Of a stretch of DNA of 64,000 nt, positions 44,865 through 54,577 are shown one piece after another. Both the position numbers and the translations under genes were made by a program. The first letter of the stretch is position 1. Every line of letters begins with the position of its first letter. Source of the stretch: RGIG3102 sp964525015 (lineage in GTDB: Bacteria; Bacillota; Clostridia; Oscillospirales; Ruminococcaceae). The notes under the pieces were generated by a model. It was given only the letters and a program-made list of their open reading frames with translations. It was not told the origin of the DNA and ran no database searches. Where the stretch lies: positions 105,209 through 169,208 of the forward strand of contig CAZGFY010000001.1 in the NCBI GenBank assembly GCA_964525015.1, read 5' to 3'.

Positions 44865-45176
44865 TTAATTATACAAATCTTCTGACATATTATCTTTAAA
44901 AGAAATTTTCACTAGGCTAAACCCTTGATTAAGTATCGTGTTTTTAATAGAATTCGCTACTTCTTTTCTCATTTCAAGGCTTCTTTTTAGCCAAGCAATA
45001 TCAACTATGCAAACATCACTCGCTTCTTCACCAGCTTTATAAACCATTGTTTCATTAATTGTAATAAACACTCTATCTGGCGATATATCAACTACATTTG
45101 CAAGATTTACACTGATTTCTTTTACTATCTTTTCAATTTTAGTTTTATCACTAGCTTTAATTGTTAATTGTGGCAT
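44865..45176 (-). CDS. DUF1904 / tautomerase-like small protein
   Basis: 103 residues starting MPQLTIKA. After Met removal, Pro would be the N-terminal residue, the catalytic base in tautomerases. The length and the VDIAWLKRSLEMRKEVA stretch fit DUF1904, a family of the tautomerase superfamily common in Clostridia. Function unknown. It sits 2 nt downstream of zwf, so it is tightly coupled to the pentose-phosphate operon. Confidence 0.65.
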   Translation of the reverse strand: MPQLTIKASDKTKIEKIVKEISVNLANVVDISPDRVFITINETMVYKAGEEASDVCIVDIAWLKRSLEMRKEVANSIKNTILNQGFSLVKISFKDNMSEDLYN

Positions 45177-45178
45177 AT

Positions 45179-46567
45179 TTAATTACCATCCTTTTTTAAT
45201 AAATTTTTATCATAGACAACAGGCCCTTTTGATTGCTCTTTATATTTTAACACATCTTGATTTTCATTAAAATACTTTTCTTTTAATTTTTCAATATACT
45301 TCCAACTTAAATATATTTGCTCCCACTGAGAAAACCAAGTATTGTCTGAGGATAATACAGCATCTATAAGCCTTTCGTATGCTTCTGGGGTATTAATTCT
45401 ATTAGCAAGTATACAATTTTGGCAAAAATCCATTTCTTCTCTTATCACTTCACTTGTATCGCCTGCTTTTTTTATATTAAATTTTAAATTAACCCCTTCA
45501 ATTGGCTGAACATAAAAAATTAGTTCATTAGCTTGTTTTGATTTTCCAATAGCTTTAAAATTTATTTTTACAATCATTTCCCTTTTATCTAATTTTTTAC
45601 CAGTAATTAAATGAAACGGTACACCTTTCCATCTCTCATTCTCAATATAAAGTTTTAAATGAGCAAATGTTTCAGTTTTAGAGCTTTCACTGACTCCATT
45701 TTCTTTAGTATAATTTTCATATTGAGCTAAAACAAGGCTATGCTTTGCTATAATATCTTGAATAGGTTTTAAACTTTTTAAAACTTCTAATTGCCTTTTG
45801 TTTAAATCATTTTCATTATCCGGCTCTTCTAATGCAATTATAGTTAAAATTTGCATTAAATGATTTTGTACCATATCTTTTATTGCACCAGACTTATCAT
45901 AGTATCCCGCCCTCGTTTCAACTCCAACTTCTTCACTTGCAATTATTTCAACACTTTCAATTGAATTTTTATTCCAGCAATTTCTAAATATTTGATTTTC
46001 AAATCTAATAGCTAGAATATTTCTCACCATTTCTTTTCCGAGATAATGATCTATTCTATAAATGTTTTCTTTTCCAAAACAAATTTCCAGTTTTTCATTT
46101 AATAAATTAGCATTTTCAAGGCTTTCACCAAAAGGCTTTTCTATAACAATCTTTGTTTTTCCAGTGCAACTTAATGTTTTCACTCCATCACTTATTACAT
46201 CAAAAAATCTTGGTGCAACTGCATAGTAAAAAATATTTTCTTCATATGGCTTATCGCAAAAAAATCTTGATAGATTTTCATAGTTTTTAATGTCGGTAAA
46301 GTCCATTTTATAATATTCAATTAATTTTGAAAACTCATTAAATTTTTCTTCACTATAATCAAGCCTGCTATATTTTTCTGCCCACGCTTTAATGATATTT
46401 ATATAATCAGAATTATTATAATCACGCCTACCTATAATTAAAATCCTATCATTACTATTAATTTTTTCTCTTACAAATAAATTATAAAAAGCTGGAATAA
46501 GCTTTCTATATGTTAAATCACCCGTACCACCAAAAATTGTTAGATTTCGATTTTTACTCCCACTCAT
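45179..46567 (-). CDS. zwf: Glucose-6-phosphate 1-dehydrogenase
   Basis: First enzyme of the oxidative pentose-phosphate pathway, about 462 residues. The NADP-binding start is LTIFGGTGDLTYRKLIPA. The substrate motif is RIDHYLGKEMV, with the catalytic His in that motif. The IVIEKPFGES segment is also present. The frame opens at 46633 inside gnd, but GAAGGAG at about 46575-46581 directs ATG 46567, overlapping the gnd stop by 14 nt. The order pgl-gnd-zwf in one unit covers the complete route from glucose-6-phosphate to ribulose-5-phosphate. Confidence 0.96.
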   Translation of the reverse strand: MSGSKNRNLTIFGGTGDLTYRKLIPAFYNLFVREKINSNDRILIIGRRDYNNSDYINIIKAWAEKYSRLDYSEEKFNEFSKLIEYYKMDFTDIKNYENLSRFFCDKPYEENIFYYAVAPRFFDVISDGVKTLSCTGKTKIVIEKPFGESLENANLLNEKLEICFGKENIYRIDHYLGKEMVRNILAIRFENQIFRNCWNKNSIESVEIIASEEVGVETRAGYYDKSGAIKDMVQNHLMQILTIIALEEPDNENDLNKRQLEVLKSLKPIQDIIAKHSLVLAQYENYTKENGVSESSKTETFAHLKLYIENERWKGVPFHLITGKKLDKREMIVKINFKAIGKSKQANELIFYVQPIEGVNLKFNIKKAGDTSEVIREEMDFCQNCILANRINTPEAYERLIDAVLSSDNTWFSQWEQIYLSWKYIEKLKEKYFNENQDVLKYKEQSKGPVVYDKNLLKKDGN

Positions 46568-47939
46568 AATGAAAATCTCCTTCTTCATCAATCCTTTTAA
46601 ATGTGTGTGCCCCAAAAAAATCCCTTTGTGCACTTATTAAATTTGCTCCTAATAAATCTGCGTTTAATTGGTCTAGGTAGATTAATGCTGAAGTGAGTGT
46701 TGGCGTTGGTGTTTTGGTTTTTATTGCGTTTAACACTGTGTTTCTTAGATATTTTATATTACTATTAATAGTTTTTAATATATCATCGTCTAATAAGAAA
46801 TTTTCTAGTTTATTATCTTTTGAATATATTTTCATTAAAACTTCTAGTAGTTCGGCTTGAATAATGCACCCTGCTCTAAAAATAGATGCAATTTTAGATA
46901 AATTTAAATTCCAGTTATATATTTTTGATGCGTCTGCCATTTGGCTAAATCCTTGAGCATAGGCAACTAATTTTGCAAGATAGTATGCAAATTTTATTTC
47001 TTCTTTATCAAATTTATCAAGCTTTACTTTTTCTTCTATCATTTTATTATTAAATTTACTTCTTTCCTTTTGCATATTAGAAACAAACCTTGCAGTTAGC
47101 GCTGAATGTATCATTGATATATCCTGCAGTTGATTTATCGCTTCAAGGCTAGTCCATTTTCCCGTTCCTTTTTGACTGGCTGTATCTTTAATTAAATCAA
47201 TTAAATCATCATCTGTTTTATCATCTTTTACAAGTAGTATTTTATATGTTATTTCTAGTAGATAGCTTTTTGACTCTTCTTCATTTAATTCTTTAAAAAA
47301 GTCTGAAATTTCTTTATTCGTTAGATTATAGGATTTTTTTAGAAAAAGATAGATTTCAGCAATAATTTGCATATCTGCATATTCTATTCCATTATGAACC
47401 ATTTTAACATAATGTCCAGCGCCATTGGCACCTATATATTCACAGCAATCTTCGCCATTCTTTTTAGCAGATATTTTATCTAGAAATGGCTTAATTAAAT
47501 CATAGCTTTCTTTATCTCCACCTGGCATAATACTAGGGCCTAATAGTGCCCCTTTTTCTCCCCCTGAAACGCCAACTCCAAAATATTTAATATCTTTTTT
47601 AGCAAGATACTCTTCTCTTTTCATTGTGTCTTTAAAATAAGAATTCCCAGCGTCCATAATAATATCGCCCTTATCCAAAAATTCAAGACATTTTTCAATA
47701 TATTCATCAACTATTTTTCCAGCTGGAAGCATAAATATAATTTTTCTTGGCTTTTCTAGTGAATTTATAAAATCTTCTAATTTTTTAAATGCTAAAAAAC
47801 CATTATTCTTTTCCTGCATCTTCTTTGCAACTTCATAGCTTCTATTAAATCCAGAAACTAAAAATCCATTATTATATAAATTCTGTGCTAAAGCTTTGCC
47901 CATTGTTCCAAGGCCTACAATTCCAATTTGATTTTTCAT
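46554..47939 (-). CDS. gnd: 6-phosphogluconate dehydrogenase (decarboxylating)
   Basis: Oxidises 6-phosphogluconate to ribulose-5-phosphate with NADP, about 461 residues. It has an N-terminal Rossmann GIVGLGTMGKALAQNL, then GVGVSGGEKGALLGPSIMPG, the catalytic HYVKMVHNGIEYADMQ and the C-terminal AQRDFFGAHTFKR. The frame opens at 47969, but ATG 47939 gives the expected MKNQIGIVG start and has AAAGGTAAGG upstream. The upstream pgl gene ends at 47959, 19 nt before this start. Confidence 0.96.
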   Translation of the reverse strand: MKNQIGIVGLGTMGKALAQNLYNNGFLVSGFNRSYEVAKKMQEKNNGFLAFKKLEDFINSLEKPRKIIFMLPAGKIVDEYIEKCLEFLDKGDIIMDAGNSYFKDTMKREEYLAKKDIKYFGVGVSGGEKGALLGPSIMPGGDKESYDLIKPFLDKISAKKNGEDCCEYIGANGAGHYVKMVHNGIEYADMQIIAEIYLFLKKSYNLTNKEISDFFKELNEEESKSYLLEITYKILLVKDDKTDDDLIDLIKDTASQKGTGKWTSLEAINQLQDISMIHSALTARFVSNMQKERSKFNNKMIEEKVKLDKFDKEEIKFAYYLAKLVAYAQGFSQMADASKIYNWNLNLSKIASIFRAGCIIQAELLEVLMKIYSKDNKLENFLLDDDILKTINSNIKYLRNTVLNAIKTKTPTPTLTSALIYLDQLNADLLGANLISAQRDFFGAHTFKRIDEEGDFHYEWE

Positions 47940-47958
47940 AATTACAACCTTACCTTTC

Positions 47959-48903
47959 TTAAATAGCAATTATCGAAACGCCTTCTTTTATTTCAACACT
48001 ATCTACCTCACTTTGTATTATTCTATCTTTTATACTATAAGATACAACCTTATCACTATTCATTCCAGAAACTAATAGATATTTATCTTTTTCTATATTT
48101 AAAATATCTCTAGGATGCTCTATTGTTAGTTGGTAATTTTGTAAAATATTAAAATTGTCGTTTTCTATATCCACTATTAGTATGGTGTTTGTGCCCCTAA
48201 CTGAAATATATAGTGTTTTTTTATCTTCGCTCATTCTTATCGCCGCTGCCGACGGATTTTTTGTAAAATCTTCAGTTAGCTTAATTTTTTTAATCTCTTT
48301 AAAATCATTATTCACATCTAGCATTAGAAGTTCGCAGGACAATTCGCAAACTAAATAAATATATTTATAATCTTTTGATACTGCTAAGTGTCTTGGTCCA
48401 CTGCCTTTTTTAAAACTAATTACTTTTTCAGTTTCCAAATCTTTATTTAAAACAAATATTTTATCCATTAGCAGGCATGGTACTATTATTTTATCTAAAA
48501 AAGGAAAAATCATATGTGCGCCTGCTTTATTTTTAATATTAGTTCTTGTTTTTAATTCTAAATTTATTTCATTCACACTTTTTTGATATTTAATTTTTGA
48601 TACATCCCCTGTGTGATAATTTGCTGTGTATATATAATCATCAATAATAGTTATATAACAAGATGGACTTTCTTCATATAATAATTCTTTTAAAACTGCT
48701 CCCTTTCTATCAATAATTGCAACACCAGATTTCCCTTTTTTTGAAAAAATTGAAAAAATCAAATTGTCATATAAACTAATATATTTTGAATCTTTGATTT
48801 CACAGAAAATATTTTCATTTAAAAATAATCCGTTTTCATCAACTTTAAATTTATAAATTCCTTTACTATCTCTTTTAGAATATGTTCCAATTAAAAACTC
48901 CAT
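47959..48903 (-). CDS. pgl: 6-phosphogluconolactonase (YbhE-type)
   Basis: A beta-propeller lactonase of the YbhE/lactonase family, 314 residues. The N-terminal FLIGTYSKRDSKGIY and the central GSGPRHLAVSKDYKYIYLVCEL are characteristic. It hydrolyses 6-phosphogluconolactone, the product of Zwf. It is first in the pgl-gnd-zwf unit, which makes the assignment much firmer than the sequence alone. Blades are degenerate, and the protein is a little short compared with the usual 330-350 residues. Confidence 0.88.
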   Translation of the reverse strand: MEFLIGTYSKRDSKGIYKFKVDENGLFLNENIFCEIKDSKYISLYDNLIFSIFSKKGKSGVAIIDRKGAVLKELLYEESPSCYITIIDDYIYTANYHTGDVSKIKYQKSVNEINLELKTRTNIKNKAGAHMIFPFLDKIIVPCLLMDKIFVLNKDLETEKVISFKKGSGPRHLAVSKDYKYIYLVCELSCELLMLDVNNDFKEIKKIKLTEDFTKNPSAAAIRMSEDKKTLYISVRGTNTILIVDIENDNFNILQNYQLTIEHPRDILNIEKDKYLLVSGMNSDKVVSYSIKDRIIQSEVDSVEIKEGVSIIAI

Positions 48904-48928
48904 TCAAGCACCAACCTTTATAATACAA

Positions 48929-48983
48929 AATTAAGCTATAACTAAAGTATTGTTTATAAAACTCCTTTAGCCATAGCTTAATT
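48929..48983 (-). terminator. Terminator of leucyl aminopeptidase gene
   Basis: On the minus strand, AATTAAGCTATGGCTAAAG pairs with CTTTAGTTATAGCTTAATT across a 17-nt loop, followed by TTTGTATT. It lies between the aminopeptidase stop and the pgl start. Confidence 0.8.
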
Positions 48984-48989
48984 ATTTAA

Positions 48990-50432
48990 TTAAAATTCTT
49001 TTGTTAGCATATAATACATTAGTTTTACGCCATATCCAGTTGCTCCAGCTGATGTATATGTTTTATCAGTATCAGACCAAGCCATTCCTGCTATATCAAC
49101 GTGTACCCAAGGTTTTTCACACACAAATTTTTCTAAAAATGCTGCTGCTGTTTGAGCGCCAGCACCTTTTAAATGGCCAAGATTTTTATAATCAGCTTTT
49201 AGAGATTTTAAAGATTCTCTATATTCATTAAATAAAGGCATTCTAGCAATTTTTTCACCAGATTTAACAGATGAATTTTCAAGTTCTGCATAAGCTGCAT
49301 CATCATTCGAAATAACCGCTGCACAAACGCCACCAAAAGCATTAGCTGCAGCTCCTGTAAGTGTTGCCATATCATATATTTTGCTAACTTCTTCTTTTTG
49401 AGCTATATAGTATAGGGCATCTGCTAGTATTAATCTTCCCTCAGCGTCGGTATTCGCTATTTCAACTGTTTTTTTAGAAAGAGCAGTTGCAACTGAACCT
49501 GGAAGAATTGCTGTTTCACCTATTAGGTTTTCTGCTAAAGGAATAACAGCATAAACATTCTCTTTTAATTTATTCTTTGCAATAGCTGTAATTGCTCCAA
49601 GCGCAGCTGCTCCACCAGCCATATCCGTATGCATATTAGCAATCCCTGGATATGATTTTAAGCAGTAACCACCTGAATCAAATGTTAATCCCTTACCAAC
49701 GATAGCTGTGTATGGAGCATCGCCATTACCATTATATTTCATAACTACCATACAAGGCTTTCGCTCACTACTTCCGCCAACTGCAATTATAAGCCCTGCT
49801 CCCATTTCTTTTAGCATATCATATGTAATAACTTCTACTTCAAATCCATTTTCTTTAGCAGTTTTAGTTGCAATTTCGGCAAAAGACATAGGATAAATAT
49901 CATTCGCTGGCATATTAACAGTTTTTACAGCTGTGTTAACACCTTGTGCGATATTAAACCCATAATTTAATTTTTCTTGTGCATTCTCTACGCTATATGC
50001 TGTATAAACAACAACTTCTTTATTTACCTCTTCTTTAACATCTGTTTTGCTAACTGTATCATTTAAAGTTAGCATTGTATAAACTTCTGAAAAAAGCATC
50101 AAAACTTTTTTTGTTTTATCTTCATCGTCTTTATTAAAATCTATATAAACTGCAATTTCTTGACCTTTTTCAGATTTTATAAATTTCACTGCTTTTGATA
50201 GAGATTTTCTAATTTCTTCATTATCTTCGCCTTTTCCAAGCCCAACAAAAACTGTTTTTAATACAGAAGACTCTTTAATTTCTGTTGTTGAAAAAATCTC
50301 TTCTTTTTCACCTTTAAATAAACCAAGTTCCCTAACTTCTTTTGCATACCCTAGATTAGAATACGTTTCAAGTGATAAAATTAGGTTAACTTCTTTAGCT
50401 TCAAAACTATTTTGTGAATAAATTATGCCCAT
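48990..50432 (-). CDS. pepA: Leucyl aminopeptidase (M17)
   Basis: M17 cytosolic aminopeptidase, about 480 residues. The metal and catalytic motifs are GKGLTFDSGGYCLK (about 245-258), DMAGGAA and NTDAEGRLILADAL. It removes N-terminal residues from peptides using two zinc or manganese ions. The frame opens at 50495, but ATAAAGGAG precedes ATG 50432, giving MGIIYSQNSF. It is monocistronic, with a terminator downstream. The leucine-type specificity is a family default. Confidence 0.93.
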   Translation of the reverse strand: MGIIYSQNSFEAKEVNLILSLETYSNLGYAKEVRELGLFKGEKEEIFSTTEIKESSVLKTVFVGLGKGEDNEEIRKSLSKAVKFIKSEKGQEIAVYIDFNKDDEDKTKKVLMLFSEVYTMLTLNDTVSKTDVKEEVNKEVVVYTAYSVENAQEKLNYGFNIAQGVNTAVKTVNMPANDIYPMSFAEIATKTAKENGFEVEVITYDMLKEMGAGLIIAVGGSSERKPCMVVMKYNGNGDAPYTAIVGKGLTFDSGGYCLKSYPGIANMHTDMAGGAAALGAITAIAKNKLKENVYAVIPLAENLIGETAILPGSVATALSKKTVEIANTDAEGRLILADALYYIAQKEEVSKIYDMATLTGAAANAFGGVCAAVISNDDAAYAELENSSVKSGEKIARMPLFNEYRESLKSLKADYKNLGHLKGAGAQTAAAFLEKFVCEKPWVHVDIAGMAWSDTDKTYTSAGATGYGVKLMYYMLTKEF

Positions 50433-50732
50433 ATTTTTAATCTCCTTTATAATATATATATATTTATATTCTACACTATTTACAAGAAAAATCAAGAAAA
50501 ACTGTTAATACTACCTATGTTAACTCTAATTTATACACTAATTTTAATTTTCTATTGCTATTTATACCATAATAGTGTATTATAACATTAGAGAGCTGTC
50601 CCATTTTATATATATAAAAATTTAATCATTTATTTATTTTTTATTAACAATAACCTTTTTTTAAACTGAATACTTTCACACTCGCTCCTATCCGTTTTTT
50701 ATGCAAAATTTTATGCAAAGGAGGTTTTGAGT
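50433..50732. other. Intergenic region, promoters only
   Basis: About 300 bp between divergent genes. For the aminopeptidase (minus) TTGATT, a 16-nt spacer and TAGAAT lie just upstream of the ribosome site. For the plus gene there is a repeated ATGCAAA word (50701 and 50713) and an AAAGGAGG ribosome site at 50717-50724. Nothing else is recognisable. Confidence 0.5.
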
Positions 50733-51263
50733 GTGGAATTTTTTATTTATGCAATTGCTGTAACTCTAGCTATATATTTATATTTTCTTGAAAGCAAATC
50801 ATCTCTTATATCTTTTATTTTAATTTCAGTATCTTTATTTATTCTTAGTATTTATAGAGTGTATTCTCTTAGAACAGATTTCATATCCAATATCAACAGC
50901 TCCATTATAAACGCCAACTTACAAATCTCTGATTTATATCTTAATATTTTTGATTACTCAATGATATCTATTTATTTGTTGGTATCAATTTTAATTTTGC
51001 TATCTAGTATTTTCCTATTAAACAAAAAAAATATATCAATTTTTTATATTTTTGTTTTGGGAATTATTATGATATGTATACCTTTATATACATATCTTTA
51101 CGCTAGAGATTTTGATATTTATTCTGTCCATATAAGTTCATATCTTTTTAGAAGTGCCTCATATCAGTGCTTACTCTTACAAGTTCCATTTTTAATAAAA
51201 AAAATATTCAACTACTTTAAATACACTACTCCTTTTTTCTCTCACCCTTCTCCTGTTAGATAA
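50733..51263 (+). CDS. Small polytopic membrane protein, unknown
   Basis: 176 residues with about five hydrophobic segments (near 1-17, 23-41, 76-96, 101-124 and a final 150-160). The frame opens with TTG at 50727, only two bases after the ribosome site AAAGGAGG. GTG at 50733 has the right 8-nt spacing and is chosen. It has no charged catalytic motif and I do not recognise a family. It is followed by an independent MATE gene promoter, so it is a single gene. Confidence 0.6.
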   Translation: MEFFIYAIAVTLAIYLYFLESKSSLISFILISVSLFILSIYRVYSLRTDFISNINSSIINANLQISDLYLNIFDYSMISIYLLVSILILLSSIFLLNKKNISIFYIFVLGIIMICIPLYTYLYARDFDIYSVHISSYLFRSASYQCLLLQVPFLIKKIFNYFKYTTPFFSHPSPVR

Positions 51264-51305
51264 TTTCACAAAAATTTCACTTGATTTTAATAACTATAGG
51301 TGTGC

Positions 51306-51311
51306 TATAAT
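51306..51311 (+). promoter_or_regulatory. Extended -10 promoter of MATE gene 2
   Basis: TGTGCTATAAT, with TATAAT at 51306-51311 and a possible TTGATT upstream at a long (19-nt) distance. It lies within the longest frame of the MATE gene and so argues that translation starts later, at 51351. Confidence 0.7.
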
Positions 51312-51350
51312 ACTTTAGTTTGGCAAACAACTTTTAAATTTGAGGTGAAT

Positions 51351-52694
51351 ATGAAAAACGAAAATAAACTTGGCACTGTGCCAGTTGGAAAATTACTTAT
51401 TTCAATGTCTGTTCCTGCTATGCTATCTATGACAGTTCAGGCTTTATATAACATTGTTGATAGTATATTTATTGCAGAGTATGCACAAGAAGGCTTAACT
51501 GCTGTAACGCTTGCATTTCCTATACAAATGCTTTTAATATCTCTTTCAGTGGGTACTGGTATTGGTATTAATTCTCTTATATCAAGAAGACTTGGAGAAA
51601 AAAACAAAGAAGCCGCTAACATTGCTGCTTCCCACGGAATATTTTTAGCACTTATAGCTTGGGTTCTATTTTTAATCTTTGGGTTATTTTTTGCAAAGCC
51701 TTTTATACATCTTTTTACCCAAAATCAAACTATTGCTGATATGGGTACTAGCTATTTATCAATAGTTTGTATATTTTCTTTTGGTGTTTTAATTCAAGTT
51801 GTTATAGAAAAAACTATACAATCTTCTGGTAATATGATACATCCTATGATTGCACAGTTAATTGGTGCTATAACCAATATAATCCTAGATCCTATTTTTA
51901 TCTTTGGATTTGGACCTGTTCCTTCTTTTGGTGTTGCTGGGGCAGCTATTGCAACTGTTATTGGGCAGATACTGGGTATGACATACCTTGTTTATATCCT
52001 GTTATTCAAACAAAATATTTTAACTGTTAAATTAAAAGGATTTAAATTCAACAAAGAAATTCTAAGGGATATCTTTAGAGTTGGGCTTCCATCTATTATT
52101 ATGCAATCAATCGGAAGTTTTTTAGGGATTAGCTTAAATGGTATTTTAGCAGGGTTTTCTGATTTGGCTGTTGCTGCTCTTGGAGTTTATCAAAGGCTGC
52201 AATCCTTCCTATTTATGCCGTTATTCGGTATGACTGCTGGTTTAATGCCTATTCTTGGATATAACTATGGGGCTAAAAACAAAGAAAGAGTTTTAGGAGT
52301 TTTAAAAGCTGCATGCATTATTGGTGTGGTTTTACTTGGAATTGGAACTGTTTTATTTTGGGCAATTCCAGAGCAACTACTATCTATTTTTGACGCAGAT
52401 GCTGCATTAATTGAAATCGCAACTCCTGCTTTAAAAGCTATATCAACCGGGTTTGTAATGGCGAGTATTGCTATTATCCTATCCACTGCCTTCCAAGCTT
52501 TTGGAGAAGGAAAACTAAGTATGTTTATAAGCCTTGCAAGACAGCTTATAATTCTTCTTCCAGTTGCATATGTTATGTCATTCTTTGGGCTTCAATATGT
52601 TTGGCTTGCATTCCCAGCTGCTGAAATAGTTTGCTTTATTTTAAGTTTAATTATGTATAAAAAAGTTTACCATAAGTATTTAGAAAATTTATAA
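51351..52694 (+). CDS. MATE family efflux transporter (2)
   Basis: A MATE-type transporter of 447 residues with twelve membrane segments. It shares with the first MATE gene the start LGTVPVGKLLISMSVPAM, the ALYNIVDSIFI segment and GLMPILGYNYGAKN. The start ATG 51351 follows GAGGTG at good spacing; the frame is open from 51300 but the promoter lies there. The two MATE genes are paralogues of the same subfamily. Substrate unknown. Confidence 0.92.
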   Translation: MKNENKLGTVPVGKLLISMSVPAMLSMTVQALYNIVDSIFIAEYAQEGLTAVTLAFPIQMLLISLSVGTGIGINSLISRRLGEKNKEAANIAASHGIFLALIAWVLFLIFGLFFAKPFIHLFTQNQTIADMGTSYLSIVCIFSFGVLIQVVIEKTIQSSGNMIHPMIAQLIGAITNIILDPIFIFGFGPVPSFGVAGAAIATVIGQILGMTYLVYILLFKQNILTVKLKGFKFNKEILRDIFRVGLPSIIMQSIGSFLGISLNGILAGFSDLAVAALGVYQRLQSFLFMPLFGMTAGLMPILGYNYGAKNKERVLGVLKAACIIGVVLLGIGTVLFWAIPEQLLSIFDADAALIEIATPALKAISTGFVMASIAIILSTAFQAFGEGKLSMFISLARQLIILLPVAYVMSFFGLQYVWLAFPAAEIVCFILSLIMYKKVYHKYLENL

Positions 52695-52698
52695 AAAC

Positions 52699-52738
52699 AA
52701 AAATGATAGGTTATTTTCAGCCTATCATTTTTATTTTT
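52699..52738. terminator. Bidirectional terminator
   Basis: AAAATGATAGG and CCTATCATTTT with a 10-nt loop and a TTATTTTT run, between convergent MATE and YtxH-like genes. Confidence 0.88.
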
Positions 52739-52744
52739 CAAATA

Positions 52745-52939
52745 TTAACTACTAATATCCTCTACAATTTCTTCGCCTGCATCTGCTATTTTATCTGCAC
52801 TATTTTTCATATTATTTATAACTCTTTTCGTTTTCTGTTTATTTTCAGCAAGATAAACAGCCCCAGCAGTAGCGGCGCCTACCCCAACTACAAGACCTAT
52901 CATCATATTTTTAATTGAATTCATTGATTTATTATCCAT
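52745..52939 (-). CDS. YtxH-like small membrane protein
   Basis: A 64-residue protein with one N-terminal membrane segment (about 10-30, MMIGLVVGVGAATAGAVYL) followed by a charged helical tail ending in acidic residues. This is the pattern of the YtxH family found in many Firmicutes. Function unknown, with a possible envelope stress role. The GAGGG ribosome site before the ATG supports it as a real gene. It stands alone. Confidence 0.75.
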   Translation of the reverse strand: MDNKSMNSIKNMMIGLVVGVGAATAGAVYLAENKQKTKRVINNMKNSADKIADAGEEIVEDISS

Positions 52940-53160
52940 AACTACATCCCTCTTTTCTTAATTTAATTTGATTATTAGCTAGTATTTCGAGTTTTGAAAG
53001 TTTTATACTATTTATTTGTTCAAAAATTTATGAACAAAGTGTTAACAAGTTGATTGCAGCTATTTAGATATTAATAATATATCAATAGACTATTATATAT
53101 ATTTTTGTTATACTAAGTTTGCAAAAGAAAAAATTATTTTAAAAGGACTATTTAATATTT

Positions 53161-53979
53161 ATGAAAAAAGCTTTATGTATCAATGATATTTCCTGTGTTG
53201 GAAGATGTAGTTTAACTGCTATCTCGCCTGTAATAAGCAGTTTTGGTATTCAATGTATTCCCATGCCCACTGCCGTTTTATCAACTCATTTTGGTGGATT
53301 TGGAAAACCTGCTTTTGTTGACTTAACAGAATTTTGCAAAGAAAGTTTAGAACATTTTAAAAGTTTAAATTTAAAATTTGATGCCGTTTATAGTGGATAT
53401 CTTGGAAATTCTAAGCAACTTGAAATAGTAAAAGACGCATATAAATATTCAAACGGAAGTCTTATTGTATGTGATCCAGTTATGGCTGATAATGGAAAAA
53501 TTTATTCTTCAATAACACCTGAGTTAATAAATGGATTTAAAGAGCTAGTGAGTTTGTCTGATTTAATACTGCCAAATCCAACAGAAGCACAAATCTTATT
53601 AGATTTAGATTATCAAAAAACCACTTTTACACAAGATGAAATTTTTGATATTTTAAATAAATTAAAAGATAAATACCCAGTAAGCGTAGTTATTACAGGG
53701 GTGAAAATTTCAAACGGTGATATGATTTGCCTAGGATTTGATAAAACTAATAATAAAAGCTTTAGTTTTATTTGTAATTACATCCCTGTTTCCTATCCTG
53801 GCACTGGAGATTTATTTGCATCTTTAGTTGTTTCAAATTTATTATCGAATGAATGTCTTGAAATAGCATGCCAAAAATCGGCAAAATTCGTCGAAGAATG
53901 TATAAAAAACACTCATACCGAAAATACCGACACTCGCTTTGGAGTTAATTTAGAACCTATGCTTAAAAGCTTAGTTTAA
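53161..53979 (+). CDS. pdxK: Pyridoxine/pyridoxamine kinase
   Basis: A PfkB/ribokinase-fold kinase of 272 residues that phosphorylates vitamin B6 vitamers. It starts KKALCINDISCVGRCSLTA, followed by PTAVLSTHFGGFGKP, VCDPVMADNGKIY and the anion-hole motif YPGTGDLFAS with the catalytic Asp. This is the PdxY/PdxK-like group with Cys-Val-Gly-Arg-Cys. It is first in an operon with an ECF S component and trmL, and the transporter probably imports pyridoxine for it. A likely -10 is TATACT near 53111. Confidence 0.9.
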   Translation: MKKALCINDISCVGRCSLTAISPVISSFGIQCIPMPTAVLSTHFGGFGKPAFVDLTEFCKESLEHFKSLNLKFDAVYSGYLGNSKQLEIVKDAYKYSNGSLIVCDPVMADNGKIYSSITPELINGFKELVSLSDLILPNPTEAQILLDLDYQKTTFTQDEIFDILNKLKDKYPVSVVITGVKISNGDMICLGFDKTNNKSFSFICNYIPVSYPGTGDLFASLVVSNLLSNECLEIACQKSAKFVEECIKNTHTENTDTRFGVNLEPMLKSLV

Positions 53980-53999
53980 AAGTGAAAGGATAATCTATT

Positions 54000-54557
54000 A
54001 TGTATAATCAAAATAAAACAAAACAAATTGTTACTATTGCTCTTATGGCAGCTTTAGTTTTTACCACAACTAAATTTTTTAGCATCCCAATCCCTGTTGG
54101 TGCTGGAAAAACTGCACTTCATTTAGGAAACGTTATGTGTTTATTATCAGGGCTTTTATTTGGTCCTTTAGTGGGTGGACTTTCTGCTGGAATTGGAAGT
54201 ATGATTGTTGATTTAACTGATCCATTATGGGCACCAGAATTCTGGGTTACATTTATTATGAAGTTTGCAATGGGCTTTATTGCTGGCTTAATAATGAAAA
54301 TGGGCGCTGAAACTAAAATTAAAACAAGTATTGCAGCTATTACTGGAGCACTAACATATTTTATTTTATATATTGGAAAGACATATATTACTCAGCAGTT
54401 TATTTTAGCTACGCCTTGGGAAACTACACTTGCAGTTTTAATAACTAAAGGCTCAACAAGTTTAACAAATGCATTGATTGCAATGGTTGCTTCTGTTATA
54501 CTATACTATGTAATGAAACCAGCACTGCAAAAAGCAAACCTTTTAAAAGGTGTATAA
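54000..54557 (+). CDS. ECF transporter S component, probably for pyridoxine
   Basis: 185 residues with five or six membrane segments. It carries the ECF S-component hallmarks (TIALMAALVFTTTKF and the early small-residue helix; GLLFGPLVGGLSAGIGSMIVDL). S components bind a vitamin and pair with a shared EcfAA'T module, which is not in this window. It lies 20 nt after pdxK, so pyridoxine (PdxU-type) is the best guess for the substrate. Niacin or another vitamin is not excluded. Confidence 0.82.
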   Translation: MYNQNKTKQIVTIALMAALVFTTTKFFSIPIPVGAGKTALHLGNVMCLLSGLLFGPLVGGLSAGIGSMIVDLTDPLWAPEFWVTFIMKFAMGFIAGLIMKMGAETKIKTSIAAITGALTYFILYIGKTYITQQFILATPWETTLAVLITKGSTSLTNALIAMVASVILYYVMKPALQKANLLKGV

Positions 54558-54577
54558 GAGAGGAAACAACAGATTAA

